64,000 nt of DNA from assembly GCA_937928045.1 (NCBI GenBank), contig CALFWO010000055.1, positions 62,001 to 126,000 on the forward strand, written 5' to 3'. The notes under the pieces are model-generated. The model did no database searches. It was not told the DNA's origin and saw only the letters and a list, made by a program, of their open reading frames with translations. Source of the stretch: an uncultured Saprospiraceae bacterium (GTDB taxonomy: Bacteria > Bacteroidota > Bacteroidia > Chitinophagales > Saprospiraceae). Position numbers and translations under genes: made by a program. The stretch's first letter is position 1; every line of letters begins with the position of its first letter. Shown here in pieces: positions 44,334-53,669 of the stretch.

Positions 44334-45620
44334 TTAGGCTTTGACGCTATTTTCATAGAGTGGAAATGAAGACATAAATTCATTTACTTCTCCTTTGATT
44401 TTTCCGATTAGTTGATTGTTTTCAGAATCTTGAACCAATTGATCTATCCAGCGAACCACTTGTGCGCAATCTGACTCATTAAATCCTCTCGTGGTAATGG
44501 CCGCAGTTCCAATTCTAATTCCAGAGGTTACAAAGGGAGATTCCGTGTCAAAAGGGACCATATTTTTGTTTATGGTGATATCAGCTTTTACTAGAGCTTG
44601 TTCGGCTTGTTTGCCAGTTACACCTTTGCTTCTCAAGTCGATAAGCATAAGATGGTTGTCCGTACCTCCAGAAATAACTTGGTAACCATGTTCTAAAAAT
44701 GCGGTACACATCGCTTGCGCATTTCTAATAACTTGTTCTCCATAAGTTTTAAAACTAGGTTGAAGTGCTTCTTGGAACGCAACAGCTTTTGCTGCTATTA
44801 CATGTTCAAGGGGCCCACCTTGCATACCAGGAAAAACACCACTGTTTAGGATTGCACTCATTTTAACAAGATTCCCTTTCTTAGTTTTTCTTCCCCATGG
44901 ATTTTCAAAATTTTTGCCCATCATGATAATACCTCCTCGCGGCCCTCTGAGGGTCTTGTGGGTTGTAGAAGTAACGATGTGGCAATGCTCCATAGGATTG
45001 TTCAAAAGTCCAGTAGCTATTAATCCAGCGGGGTGAGCAATGTCAGCTAGTAATAAAGCACCTACCTGATCTGCTATCGCTCTGAATCTTTCGTAATCCC
45101 AATCTCTTGAATAGGCACTTGCTCCGCAAATAATCAATTTAGGTTTTTCGGCTCTGGCTTTAGCCTCCACCTTATCCATGTCTATAATACCAGTTTCTTT
45201 TTCGACTCCATAAAACGTGGGTTGGAAATGTTTCCCGGAAAAATTAACAGGCGAACCATGAGATAAATGACCACCATGAGACAAATCAAATCCTAATATT
45301 TTATCACCTGGTTTAAGAATGGCTAGAAATACCGCAGCGTTAGCTTGGGCACCTGAGTGAGGTTGAACATTTGCATATTCTGCACCAAATAATGATTTAA
45401 GTCGATCTATAGCTAGTTGCTCGATTTGATCTACAATTTCGCATCCGCCATAGTAACGTTTGCCTGGATAGCCTTCAGCATATTTATTTGTTAAACAACT
45501 GCCCATAGCATTAATTACTCCTTGCGAAGTAAAATTTTCTGATGCAATAAGCTCAATGCCTTCTTGTTGACGATGAAGTTCTTGTTTGATCAATTCGTTG
45601 ATTACAGAATCATGAAACAT
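44334..45620 (-). CDS. glyA: Serine hydroxymethyltransferase
   Basis: PLP enzyme that interconverts serine and glycine and supplies methylene-tetrahydrofolate. The start is ATG 45620 ([15 protein letters not shown], 428 residues, normal family length); an in-frame TTG at 45656 would add 12 residues. Motifs are LIASENFTS near residue 30, [40 protein letters not shown] and the PLP-lysine region [14 protein letters not shown]. Confidence 0.96.
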   Translation of the reverse strand: MFHDSVINELIKQELHRQQEGIELIASENFTSQGVINAMGSCLTNKYAEGYPGKRYYGGCEIVDQIEQLAIDRLKSLFGAEYANVQPHSGAQANAAVFLAILKPGDKILGFDLSHGGHLSHGSPVNFSGKHFQPTFYGVEKETGIIDMDKVEAKARAEKPKLIICGASAYSRDWDYERFRAIADQVGALLLADIAHPAGLIATGLLNNPMEHCHIVTSTTHKTLRGPRGGIIMMGKNFENPWGRKTKKGNLVKMSAILNSGVFPGMQGGPLEHVIAAKAVAFQEALQPSFKTYGEQVIRNAQAMCTAFLEHGYQVISGGTDNHLMLIDLRSKGVTGKQAEQALVKADITINKNMVPFDTESPFVTSGIRIGTAAITTRGFNESDCAQVVRWIDQLVQDSENNQLIGKIKGEVNEFMSSFPLYENSVKA

Positions 45621-45682
45621 GCTGAAAAATTGAAATGGTGAATCTAGATTGGTCAATGGGAAAATTCCCTTTAATTAGCTAG

Positions 45683-45690
45683 CAAAATTA
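45683..45690 (-). promoter_or_regulatory. -7 element for glyA
   Basis: Minus-strand TAATTTTG matches TAnnTTTG, 63 bases before ATG 45620. Confidence 0.35.
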
Positions 45691-45815
45691 CAATATAATA
45701 TCCTAACTAATAGCTAAATTTACCGTACAATAGAATCTCTCATGGTTGAAAGTGCAAAACTTACATTTCGATGAACCTTCTATTGTTTTAAAAAGAAACA
45801 CTAATCATATCCTTT

Positions 45816-47696
45816 ATGCCAGCTGCACATTTAGCGCTGTTGCTTATCCTGATTCTAGGATCTCCTTTGATATCTGAAGCAAAAGTAGATAAACTCAGAT
45901 GTATGTGGCGGACAGATCCTGCAACTTCAATGGTGATAGGCTGGAATCAAATCTCAGGAAATTCTCCAGAAGTATGCTTTGGAGAAATTGATGGTGGATC
46001 TGATACCAATTTTTATCCCTCCTGTGCACAACCGGCCAGATCAATTTCTTTTAAAGGGATGAACAATTATTTTGTTCGACTTGAAAATTTAAATCCAGAT
46101 ACTGAATACTTTTTTGTTATTGTAGATAGTGAGGGAACATCCAGAAGATATAGCTTTAAAACAGTTCCTAATTCTCCTGAAGTACCATTCTCAATTGTGG
46201 CTGGCGGAGACTCAAGAAATTATCGAAATGCTCGACAACGAGCAAATCAAATGGTAGCCAAATTAAGACCTGATTTTGTAATGTTTGGAGGAGATATGAC
46301 CGGAGGAGATTCAGATCGAGAATGGAGAGCATGGATGGATGATTGGCAATTGACAATTACTGAGGATGGTCACATGACTCCTATAGTGGCAACCAGAGGA
46401 AATCATGAGTTTTCGAATCAGACTATTTCAGATTTATTTGATGTTCCATCAAAAAACATTTATTACAAGCTGACATTTGGAGGAAACTTAATGGAAGTTT
46501 ATACCCTAAACTCCTTGATTGCTTCTGGAGGAGATCAAAAAATCTGGTTAAAACAAAACTTAGAAAATAGCGCTCACATCTCATGGAAACTGGCTCAATA
46601 TCATTATGCTATTCGACCTCATACTGGTAGAAAAACAGAGCGGAACGATCAATTGTCTAATTGGGCCAAGTATTTCCATGAATTCAATATGAATTTGGTA
46701 GTAGAATCGGATGCCCACTGTGTCAAGACTACTTGGCCGATAAGCCCTTCAAGAGCTCCAGGAAGTGAAGAAGGATTTATGAGAGATGATGAAAATGGGA
46801 CTGTGTTTGTAGGAGAAGGCTGTTGGGGCGCTCCTTTGCGAAAGAACAATGATGACAAAAGTTGGACAAGAAATAGCGGTAGTTTCAATCAGTTCAAATG
46901 GATCTTTGTTGACGCAAATCACATTGAAGTTCGTACGGTAAAAACAGATAACGCCGCATCAGTGGCAAGTGTATCTCCTTATGATCGGTTCTCTGAGCCA
47001 GCTGGTATCGATATATGGAATCCTTCGAATGGACCGGTTCTAAGTATCTACAAATCGAAAAATACTGAATTCGCTAATGCTAATTCAACACCTTTTTTGA
47101 TTCCTCCGGTACCAGTATCAATAAAGAGCCCTCTTGCTGAGCCGGTAGAGGAGGGGATGAAACTTTCTTGGAATGTAATTAACACCTCGTCTATTTCAAA
47201 CTCCTATTTGGTTCAACGCTCTAAGTTGGATGGACAATATGAGACTTTGGCTAAAGTTGAAGGTACCAGATCTGAACATGCCAATTTTAGTATAATGGAT
47301 GTAGGAGCTGATATCACAGACCGATATAGCTATAGACTTGTTTGTGCCAGTCCGGGACGCGAAAGCTCAATAACTGAGTTGAACTTTAAATTGGATGAAA
47401 AATCGATTTCAACAAGTCTTAAAGAAACTAGTAAAATATCCATTCAAAAAGTGAATGCATTATCGCCTGACTTGAATTCTGGTTATCTGAGGGTCAAATA
47501 CACTTTAGGAAAACAAAGTGATGTCAGTATTAGATTATTAAAAGGAACTGGAGAAATATCGGCAAGTAAGTATCAAAACCAAAGAGAAGGTAATTATTTG
47601 AAATCTATTGACATGAGTGAAATGCCTTCTGGTGACTATCAATTAATCATAAAGGTAGATCAAGAAGTCGTACATGAGTACGTCGTAAGAAAATAG
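45816..47696 (+). CDS. Secreted purple-acid-phosphatase-like metallophosphoesterase with T9SS-like C-terminus
   Basis: The 626-residue protein has a signal peptide (LILGSPLISEAK). A fibronectin III-like N-domain (about 24-125, MWRTDPATSMVIGWNQ to RRYSFKTVP) leads to the calcineurin-like catalytic domain: GGDSRN (first metal Asp), FGGDMTGG, ATRGNHEF, a later QYHYAIRPH and VESDAHCVKTTW, which takes the place of the usual GHxH motif. A second beta-domain and a C-terminal T9SS-like segment follow, with SIRLLKGTG, MPSGDYQLII and an end HEYVVRK. It probably frees phosphate outside the cell. Confidence 0.82.
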   Translation: MPAAHLALLLILILGSPLISEAKVDKLRCMWRTDPATSMVIGWNQISGNSPEVCFGEIDGGSDTNFYPSCAQPARSISFKGMNNYFVRLENLNPDTEYFFVIVDSEGTSRRYSFKTVPNSPEVPFSIVAGGDSRNYRNARQRANQMVAKLRPDFVMFGGDMTGGDSDREWRAWMDDWQLTITEDGHMTPIVATRGNHEFSNQTISDLFDVPSKNIYYKLTFGGNLMEVYTLNSLIASGGDQKIWLKQNLENSAHISWKLAQYHYAIRPHTGRKTERNDQLSNWAKYFHEFNMNLVVESDAHCVKTTWPISPSRAPGSEEGFMRDDENGTVFVGEGCWGAPLRKNNDDKSWTRNSGSFNQFKWIFVDANHIEVRTVKTDNAASVASVSPYDRFSEPAGIDIWNPSNGPVLSIYKSKNTEFANANSTPFLIPPVPVSIKSPLAEPVEEGMKLSWNVINTSSISNSYLVQRSKLDGQYETLAKVEGTRSEHANFSIMDVGADITDRYSYRLVCASPGRESSITELNFKLDEKSISTSLKETSKISIQKVNALSPDLNSGYLRVKYTLGKQSDVSIRLLKGTGEISASKYQNQREGNYLKSIDMSEMPSGDYQLIIKVDQEVVHEYVVRK

Positions 47697-47738
47697 GAAG
47701 CATCTTTTTTACGGGATATCTTTTATTCTTTTCCCAAA

Positions 47739-48044
47739 TTAATTCATGGAAAAATCCGGAGTCACTGGCTGCATGCTATTGTAAAAAGTAAGCATGTTGA
47801 TCTCGTATTTCATAAACTCCGTCAATGGCAGATCTAAAATAATTGTTTGAACTTCAATTTCAGATGTGGCATTGATGATACACCAAAGTCGAGAACTTTC
47901 AAGAGAAAGCGCATAGTTGAGCAAAACCCCATCTTTAAATAGCCTATTGACCATAGCTCTTTGATAAGGAATCAAATCCATGAAATCTTCGTCAAGGTTA
48001 GCTGGCAAAGTAAAGTCTACAAGAAATTGATATTCAGAACTCAT
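47739..48044 (-). CDS. Small muconolactone delta-isomerase-like protein
   Basis: The 101-residue cytoplasmic protein fits a single ferredoxin-like alpha/beta fold of the muconolactone-isomerase superfamily: YQFLVDFTLP (strand 1), DLIPYQRAMVNRLFKDGVLL (helix), NYALSLESSRLWCIINATSEIEVQTIILDLPL and KYEINMLTFYNSM. Bacteroidota often carry such small proteins outside aromatic degradation pathways, so the enzymatic name should not be taken as a function. Confidence 0.6.
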   Translation of the reverse strand: MSSEYQFLVDFTLPANLDEDFMDLIPYQRAMVNRLFKDGVLLNYALSLESSRLWCIINATSEIEVQTIILDLPLTEFMKYEINMLTFYNSMQPVTPDFSMN

Positions 48045-48264
48045 AATTTGAGGTGTTCATAAGGTTTACGAGAAAAACTATCGGGGGTTCGATTATAAGT
48101 GTACAATTACTCTGCCACCTTGCTTTTTTAGGCTGTGATCTGAGAAAATTAAACAGTCAATGGTACATCAACATTTCTCATTAAAGATCAAGATGGATTA
48201 CTATTTACTTGATTCACTATTCTTTATAAGTTATAACAAATATGTATCTGTCTTAAAATATAAA

Positions 48265-48289
48265 ACACCTGCCAATAAGTGGCAGGTGT
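48265..48289. other. Perfect 9-bp hairpin
   Basis: ACACCTGCC (48265-48273) pairs with GGCAGGTGT (48281-48289) around loop AATAAGT. Neither side has a long T-run; it may end a transcript weakly or bind a protein. Confidence 0.4.
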
Positions 48290-48360
48290 TCTAATGACAA
48301 GGGAAGCCTAAGCTTCTTTAATAAGATAGATGAAATTTCTTATCAAGTCAATTGAGTACA

Positions 48361-48393
48361 AAAAAAAAGGCACGCTCCAATGGAGCGTGCCTT
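48361..48393 (-). terminator. Intrinsic terminator of the repeat-protein gene
   Basis: On the minus strand AAGGCACGCTCCA / TGGAGCGTGCCTT is followed by a run of about ten T, 19 bases after the gene's stop. Confidence 0.85.
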
Positions 48394-48411
48394 AATATTT
48401 TTATCTAAATC

Positions 48412-49965
48412 CTAGTAGTTTACACCTAGAGCTCGAAGAGTTTCGAAGTCCAAGTTTCCAACTGGAAGACCATTGTCTTTTTGGAATTTAGTTAAAGCAG
48501 CTTTAGTTCTAGCTCCTAATACGTTGTCAGCTGGGCCAGCATCGTATCCTCTAGCTTTAAGCGCTTGTTGAATTTGACGAGTTGTGTAGCTAGTTACTTT
48601 GTCAGCACAAAGAACTTCTCTCCACTCTGTGAATCCACCTTTCTTTACTAAGTTACGCTTAGTAATTGTAGTGTATTCTGCAGGAATATCGATGTTTCTA
48701 GTTGCAGCAGGAGTTTTTAGCACACGCTTAGACTGAGTTCCGTATTGAGCAGGAATTTCTTCTACTTTGATACAGTCTCCGCTTCCACCAGCACTTGATC
48801 CAGCTCCAGAAGCACTTGATCCAGTAATAGTACCATTGTCATAAGACCATCCTTCTGGACATCCTTTTCTTACCTTTTCAGTGTAAGAGCTTGACAATTT
48901 AGGCTTTCTTGCTACAGAAACAGCAGCAGGAGAAACCATCTTCTGAATAGAACGAGTAGTGTACTCAGCAGGAATTTCAACAGATGTTGTAGTTGCTGGA
49001 GTCTTAACTACTTGACGAGAAATCGTCTTGTATTCAGCAGGAACTTCGATTTGACGAGTTGTTGCAGCTGTCTTCAACTTTCTCCAAGTACGAGTTTTGT
49101 ACTCAGCAGGGATATCAACTGTTTTTGTACAGTCGTCTCCGTTGTCAGTATAGCCAGCAGCACATCCTTGTCTTACACGCTTAGTTACAGTTCTGTATTG
49201 AGCAGGTACCTCAACAAGACACCATACTAAACAGTCGTTAGGATCTGCAGACAAACAGTTTCTGTCAGCTTTCTTCTTCACCCACTTCGTAGAAGCTGGA
49301 GAAGTTTCGATAGTTTCAGTTACCGTTTCGTAAGATGCAGGAACACGCTCGATTCGAGTAGAAGCGTCTTTAGCTAAAACTTGCTCCGTTACTGTTTCGT
49401 ATTCCGCAGGAATAGTTTCAGAACGGTAAGTAGCAGGCTTAACTTCAACTTGCTCAGTTACAGTTTCGTAAGTAGCAGGAACTACTTGCAATCTTGTAGA
49501 AGCTTCCTTCTTAAGAACTTGCTCAGTTACAGTTTCGTACTTTGCAGGAATAGTAGAGATTCGAACACAAGGTCCAGATCCAGTCTCATTCGCTACAGTA
49601 GCACCAGCAATAGTTGATCCCTGCCCACCGGCAGAGCCTTCTTCATAATATCCGCTAGGACATCCGCTTTCATAAGTTCGAGTTACAGTTTCATACTCAG
49701 CTGGCAACCTTTTGATTCGAGTAGAAGCATCTTTAGTAAGCACTTGCTCACTTACAGTCTCATATGTGGCTGCGATAGTTTCAACTCTCGTCGAAGCTGC
49801 CTTAGTCTGAATCTGTTCAGTTACGGTTTCGTACTCATCTGCGATGAGACACTTAGCATAACATTTTCCAGGTTCTGATCCGGCAGGTAGGTCCTCAGGC
49901 TGTGCGAAAGCCATAGTTCCGAACAACAAAAAGCTAGTTACAAAAATTAAGTTCAATCTTTTCAT
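48412..49965 (-). CDS. Secreted 23-residue-repeat protein with C-terminal peptidoglycan-binding domain
   Basis: The 517-residue protein has a signal peptide (LLFGTMAFAQ, mature start PEDLPAG). Residues about 41-445 consist of roughly 13 units with a 23-residue period and consensus PAxYxTVTxxV, followed by x-K-x-A-S/T-T-R and a V/I-rich end (examples PATYETVTEQVEVKPA, PAEYETVTEQVLAKDA). Three units carry Cys-rich or Gly/Ser-rich insertions, near residues 95, 235 and 370. Residues 457-517 are a peptidoglycan-binding type 1 domain (TTRQIQQALKARGYDAGPAD...GARTKAALTKFQKDNGLP). It probably attaches to the cell wall and projects a repetitive beta stalk. Similar proteins are, from memory, found in related Bacteroidota; no function is known to me. 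Confidence 0.8.
   Translation of the reverse strand: MKRLNLIFVTSFLLFGTMAFAQPEDLPAGSEPGKCYAKCLIADEYETVTEQIQTKAASTRVETIAATYETVSEQVLTKDASTRIKRLPAEYETVTRTYESGCPSGYYEEGSAGGQGSTIAGATVANETGSGPCVRISTIPAKYETVTEQVLKKEASTRLQVVPATYETVTEQVEVKPATYRSETIPAEYETVTEQVLAKDASTRIERVPASYETVTETIETSPASTKWVKKKADRNCLSADPNDCLVWCLVEVPAQYRTVTKRVRQGCAAGYTDNGDDCTKTVDIPAEYKTRTWRKLKTAATTRQIEVPAEYKTISRQVVKTPATTTSVEIPAEYTTRSIQKMVSPAAVSVARKPKLSSSYTEKVRKGCPEGWSYDNGTITGSSASGAGSSAGGSGDCIKVEEIPAQYGTQSKRVLKTPAATRNIDIPAEYTTITKRNLVKKGGFTEWREVLCADKVTSYTTRQIQQALKARGYDAGPADNVLGARTKAALTKFQKDNGLPVGNLDFETLRALGVNY
48630..49845 (-). repeat. Degenerate protein-coding tandem repeat, about 13 units of 69 bases
   Basis: The repeats are those of the 23-residue PAxYxTVTxxV unit. 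They are diverged at base level and interrupted by three insertions, so the array is older than a simple slippage repeat. It also creates long spurious open frames on the opposite strand. Confidence 0.75.
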
Positions 49966-50043
49966 AGTAGAAAATATTGGTTTAGAGTTAACAAAATTGG
50001 CGATTCAAAAATTTAGATTGCTGTCTTGGCTATGTTCTAGAGA

Positions 50044-51312
50044 TTATTTCTGATCTCTTTCTTTTGGTGTTTCTTTCGAGGTGTAAATGTACTTCTTATT
50101 TTTCGGATAACACAAATAATATTTGGTAATTATTTTTGCAGTTACACCGGTGTCTATCGTTTCACTCATTGGCAATACTTCACCTGATTTCAAAGCGATC
50201 TGAATCTCCGCTTTACTGGTACTATAGGCACTATTGGTCTCTTTTCCTGTTATAATAAGGTCATCTATTTCATTTTCAATGCTAGGGTATTGTAGTATGA
50301 GTCTGTTTTTCAATGATTTAAGTGTTGCAGCACTCGGTGGTTCACTGGATAATACCGATTTGAAGAGATTTCTTCGAACCAAGCTTCCAGCTAGAAAACT
50401 AAGTATAGCATCCGAACAGTTTTCCCATTCTTTAAGGCTATACCATATATCGGTATCATCTAGCTTTGCATATTCCGTTAGTAGTAAGTTATCCTCTCGG
50501 AAATCAGATACATCTAGTTTTTTATTCAAAAACCCTAAAATTCGCTCCGAACCACCTATCTGAACACCTTTAGCCACCAAAAATCTTGCTCGGTCAATTG
50601 TCCTAATAAGCATTTGTTCTGCAGCTAATACCGTTTTATGCAGGTATGCCTGCCAATACATTAATCTCCTAGCAATAAGGAATTTTTCAATAGAGTAGAT
50701 CCCTTTTTCTTCTACCACCAGTTGATTATCGATCACTGTTAGCATCTTAATTATGCGATGATAGCCAATTACACCTTCAGAAACACCAGTGAAGAAGCTA
50801 TCCCTGTTCAAGTAATCCATTCGATCCATATCCAATTGGCCGCTTACCAATTGATGAAGGAATTTTTTAGGGTATTCATTATTGAAGATCCGAATTGCAA
50901 GATTTAGGCGACCTTCAAATTCCTTATTTAATGCCTCCATAAATAAATGAGACAGCGATTCATGATGAACATTAACGATTTTATGTTCTAAGGCATGTGA
51001 AATTGGGCCATGTCCTATATCGTGTAGCAGTATGGCTATTTTGACACCTTCAGCCTCTTGCGGAAGAATAGATACTCCTTTGTTTGTAAGTACTTCGATC
51101 GCTTGCGTCATCAAGTGAAGTGCTCCTATTGCATGTGAGAACCTGGTATGTATAGCCCCAGGATACACAATGTCAGTAAGCCCTAATTGTCTGATTCTGC
51201 GTAACCTTTGAAAATAGGGATGTTCAATTAAATCATAGAGTATACCGTATGGTACCTCTACAAATCCATATACTGGGTCATTGAATATCTTTCTTTTTGT
51301 CTTTCCTTCCAT
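50044..51312 (-). CDS. HD-domain phosphohydrolase (SAMHD1/dGTPase-like)
   Basis: The 422-residue cytoplasmic protein begins FNDPVYGFVEVPYGILYDLIEHPYFQRLRRIRQLGLTDIVYPGAIHTRFSHAIGALHL, the typical lead into the HD site. His97-Asp98 are in AILLHDIGHGPISHALEH, and DMDRMDYLNRDSFFTGV supplies the late metal aspartate. It belongs to the HD superfamily of dNTP triphosphohydrolases; the substrate is unproven. It diverges from porX across 238 bases. Confidence 0.88.
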   Translation of the reverse strand: MEGKTKRKIFNDPVYGFVEVPYGILYDLIEHPYFQRLRRIRQLGLTDIVYPGAIHTRFSHAIGALHLMTQAIEVLTNKGVSILPQEAEGVKIAILLHDIGHGPISHALEHKIVNVHHESLSHLFMEALNKEFEGRLNLAIRIFNNEYPKKFLHQLVSGQLDMDRMDYLNRDSFFTGVSEGVIGYHRIIKMLTVIDNQLVVEEKGIYSIEKFLIARRLMYWQAYLHKTVLAAEQMLIRTIDRARFLVAKGVQIGGSERILGFLNKKLDVSDFREDNLLLTEYAKLDDTDIWYSLKEWENCSDAILSFLAGSLVRRNLFKSVLSSEPPSAATLKSLKNRLILQYPSIENEIDDLIITGKETNSAYSTSKAEIQIALKSGEVLPMSETIDTGVTAKIITKYYLCYPKNKKYIYTSKETPKERDQK

Positions 51313-51550
51313 AATTCTAGCACTAAGGTGTCAACATTATTTCGTTTACTGACAGTTTTTAATGGAAAAAAATATCTGAATTATTGCGCTGATTTTTTTT
51401 GCTAGTGAAATATCCGATCTTTAGTTTTCGTTCGGTAAGAACTATTAGCAATTCCCTCTTCCGATAGTAAATTTTATAAAGAATCATCCAAGGAATAATT
51501 CTTGGAATGATATTAATTTCAAAAAATCAGAATAAGCAAAACCAAGCTGA

Positions 51551-53107
51551 ATGGATAAAATTAAAATATTGTGGGCAGATGATGAGATCGACATGTTGAA
51601 ACCGCAAATTATGTTTTTGGAGAAAAAAGGATATGAAGTCGTAGCAGTGAGCAATGGTCACGATGCGATTGATGAATGCGAATCCAACACTGACATTGAT
51701 GTAGTATTCCTCGACGAATCTATGCCTGGTATTACTGGACTAGAAACTTTGGCCAAAATCAAAACAGCAAGTCCATTGTTGCCTATTGTGATGATCACAA
51801 AAAATGAGGCAGAAAACGTAATGGAAGAGGCGATTGGTTCTCAAATCTCAGACTACCTTATCAAGCCAGTCAACCCCAATCAAATTTTGATGACTCTCAA
51901 AAAGATCATTGATAATAAAAGATTGGTTCGAGAAAAAACATCAACTGACTATCAACAAGAATTTAGGGAGATACTTATGAGTATCAATTCTGCACCCGAT
52001 TTAGATGGATGGGCGGATATCTATAAAAAAATTATTGGCTGGGAACTAAAACTCGATCAATCTACCTCTGGAGAAATGAGCGAGATTTTGACCATGCAAA
52101 AATCTGAAGCCAATGCCGAGTTTTCTAAATTCGTAGAACGAAATTATGAAGACTGGATTACAGAAAAGATTGAAGCTCCAATTATGTCGCAGAATTTGAT
52201 GCGAAAGAAGATTTTACCAGAAATCAATGATGATGTTCCAACAATCATGGTGTTACTTGATAACCTGAGATTTGATCAATGGAAAATTATTGAGCCTATT
52301 ATTTCAGAATTATTTAGAGTTGAAGAGGAAGATTATTTTTACAGCATTCTCCCAACTTCTACCCAATATTCAAGAAATGCTATTTTCGCTGGGATGTTGC
52401 CAGGCGAAATTGCAAAGACCTATCCTAAATGGTGGTTAAATGATTTTGAAAAAGGTGGAAAAAATATGCACGAAAAAGACTTACTAGGCGAACAGCTTAA
52501 ACGGACAGTTCGTCGTCCAGTTAAGTTTGATTATTTAAAAGTTACCAATGTAAGTTTAGGAAAACAATTATTGGACAACGCCTTGAATTTTTTGCACAAT
52601 GACCTAAGTGTCATCGTGTACAACTTTATCGACATGCTTTCTCATGCACGAACTGAAATGGAAGTGTTGAAGGAATTAGCCGGTGATGAAACGGCTTACC
52701 GATCATTGACTAAATCTTGGTTTGAACATTCTCCTTTATGGGGAGCCTTACAAAAATTGTCAGAGCGAGATATCAAGTTGATTATTACTACGGACCATGG
52801 TACCATTCGTGTAAATACGCCATCTAAGATTGTTGGAGATAGAGATACTACGACCAATTTAAGATATAAAATGGGACGTAATCTAAACTATCAAAAGAAA
52901 GACGTTTTAGCTTGTAAAGATCCGCTTAAAGTAGGTTTGCCTCGTCCTAATTTGTCCAGTTCTTTTGTATTTGCGAAGGAAGATAAGTTTTTCCTATATC
53001 CTAATAATTACAATCACTTTAATAATTACTATAAGAATACATTTCAACATGGTGGAATTTCTTTGGAAGAAATTGTTTGTCCAGTAATCAAGCTAAGAAC
53101 AAGATAA
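51551..53107 (+). CDS. porX: T9SS response regulator PorX (REC + PglZ)
   Basis: Orphan-type response regulator that controls expression of T9SS genes. The 518-residue protein has a receiver domain (about 1-120) with acidic pair Asp10-Asp11, phospho-acceptor Asp55 in VVFLDESMPG, Thr83 and Lys105 in LIKPVNP. A PglZ alkaline-phosphatase-like domain follows (about 230-518) with metal residues in VLLDNLRFDQW, NFIDMLSHAR, TTDHGTIRV and QHGGISLEEIVCPV. In characterised PorX this domain is a zinc phosphodiesterase of oligonucleotides. The length equals the known family length. No histidine kinase (PorY) is adjacent; a small inverted repeat CCAAG/CTTGG (51488-51505) lies upstream. Confidence 0.95.
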   Translation: MDKIKILWADDEIDMLKPQIMFLEKKGYEVVAVSNGHDAIDECESNTDIDVVFLDESMPGITGLETLAKIKTASPLLPIVMITKNEAENVMEEAIGSQISDYLIKPVNPNQILMTLKKIIDNKRLVREKTSTDYQQEFREILMSINSAPDLDGWADIYKKIIGWELKLDQSTSGEMSEILTMQKSEANAEFSKFVERNYEDWITEKIEAPIMSQNLMRKKILPEINDDVPTIMVLLDNLRFDQWKIIEPIISELFRVEEEDYFYSILPTSTQYSRNAIFAGMLPGEIAKTYPKWWLNDFEKGGKNMHEKDLLGEQLKRTVRRPVKFDYLKVTNVSLGKQLLDNALNFLHNDLSVIVYNFIDMLSHARTEMEVLKELAGDETAYRSLTKSWFEHSPLWGALQKLSERDIKLIITTDHGTIRVNTPSKIVGDRDTTTNLRYKMGRNLNYQKKDVLACKDPLKVGLPRPNLSSSFVFAKEDKFFLYPNNYNHFNNYYKNTFQHGGISLEEIVCPVIKLRTR

Positions 53108-53127
53108 ACCTTGGCAAGATTATTTAA

Positions 53128-53168
53128 GAAAAATGGCCATAATCGCGATTCGCATTATGGCCATTTTA
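53128..53168 (+). terminator. Bidirectional intrinsic terminator after porX
   Basis: Stem AAAATGGCCATAAT / ATTATGGCCATTTT between porX and the convergent membrane-protein gene. Confidence 0.85.
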
Positions 53169-53199
53169 AATTTTAGTTTGACTTTTGATTAGCGCAAGA

Positions 53200-53664
53200 T
53201 TAAGATTTAAATTCTGGTTTGATGCCCAAAGCAAGAGCGACCTTTGGATGATCGAGGATGAAGTCCCTATACAACTTTTGGCTTTGAATGCAACTCACTT
53301 TTTTCCCAAAAGTACCATCCTCTTTTAAGTTAAAACTCAAAGTTTTTAATAATAAATAATCCTGTTCTTTTACTGATTCAATACTATCGTAAGGATACCT
53401 AAATGTTTTGAAATAATTGGTAACATAAATATACTCTTCATCCATTTCAATTCTCTTAATGCTCATAATTGTCCGCCACATCATGAAAAGCACTAAAATG
53501 TATATCGAAGCAAAAGCTATTTGCATATAGCTTGCAGGAATTCTGCCTTTAAAATCAAATTCAACAAAAAAGAAACTCAAGGTGACAAAGCCAAAAAAGA
53601 CTATCCAGAATGTCGGTATAAAGAATTTTAAAAGTAGGGTAGCGGAGGTAGAAACTCTTTGCAT
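53200..53664 (-). CDS. Small membrane protein, PH-like soluble part
   Basis: The 154-residue protein has two membrane helices (about 10-32 and 45-64). The soluble tail has MDEEYIYVTNYFKTFRYPYDSIESVKEQDYLLLK, a beta-type pattern like bacterial PH domains. No function known. It starts 5 bases after tatC and shares its transcript. Confidence 0.6.
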   Translation of the reverse strand: MQRVSTSATLLLKFFIPTFWIVFFGFVTLSFFFVEFDFKGRIPASYMQIAFASIYILVLFMMWRTIMSIKRIEMDEEYIYVTNYFKTFRYPYDSIESVKEQDYLLLKTLSFNLKEDGTFGKKVSCIQSQKLYRDFILDHPKVALALGIKPEFKS

Positions 53665-53669
53665 AGTAA

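Larger units (their letters stand above)
48045..48411. other. 367-base gap with two hairpins
   Basis: It contains the free-standing hairpin at 48265-48289 and the terminator of the repeat-protein gene at 48361-48393. Nothing else is recognised; no open frame is convincing. Confidence 0.5.

Noticed and set aside
49012-49617. Plus-strand open frames rich in Ser, Arg and Leu
   Set aside because: They are the opposite-strand shadow of the 23-residue repeat array and have the same period.
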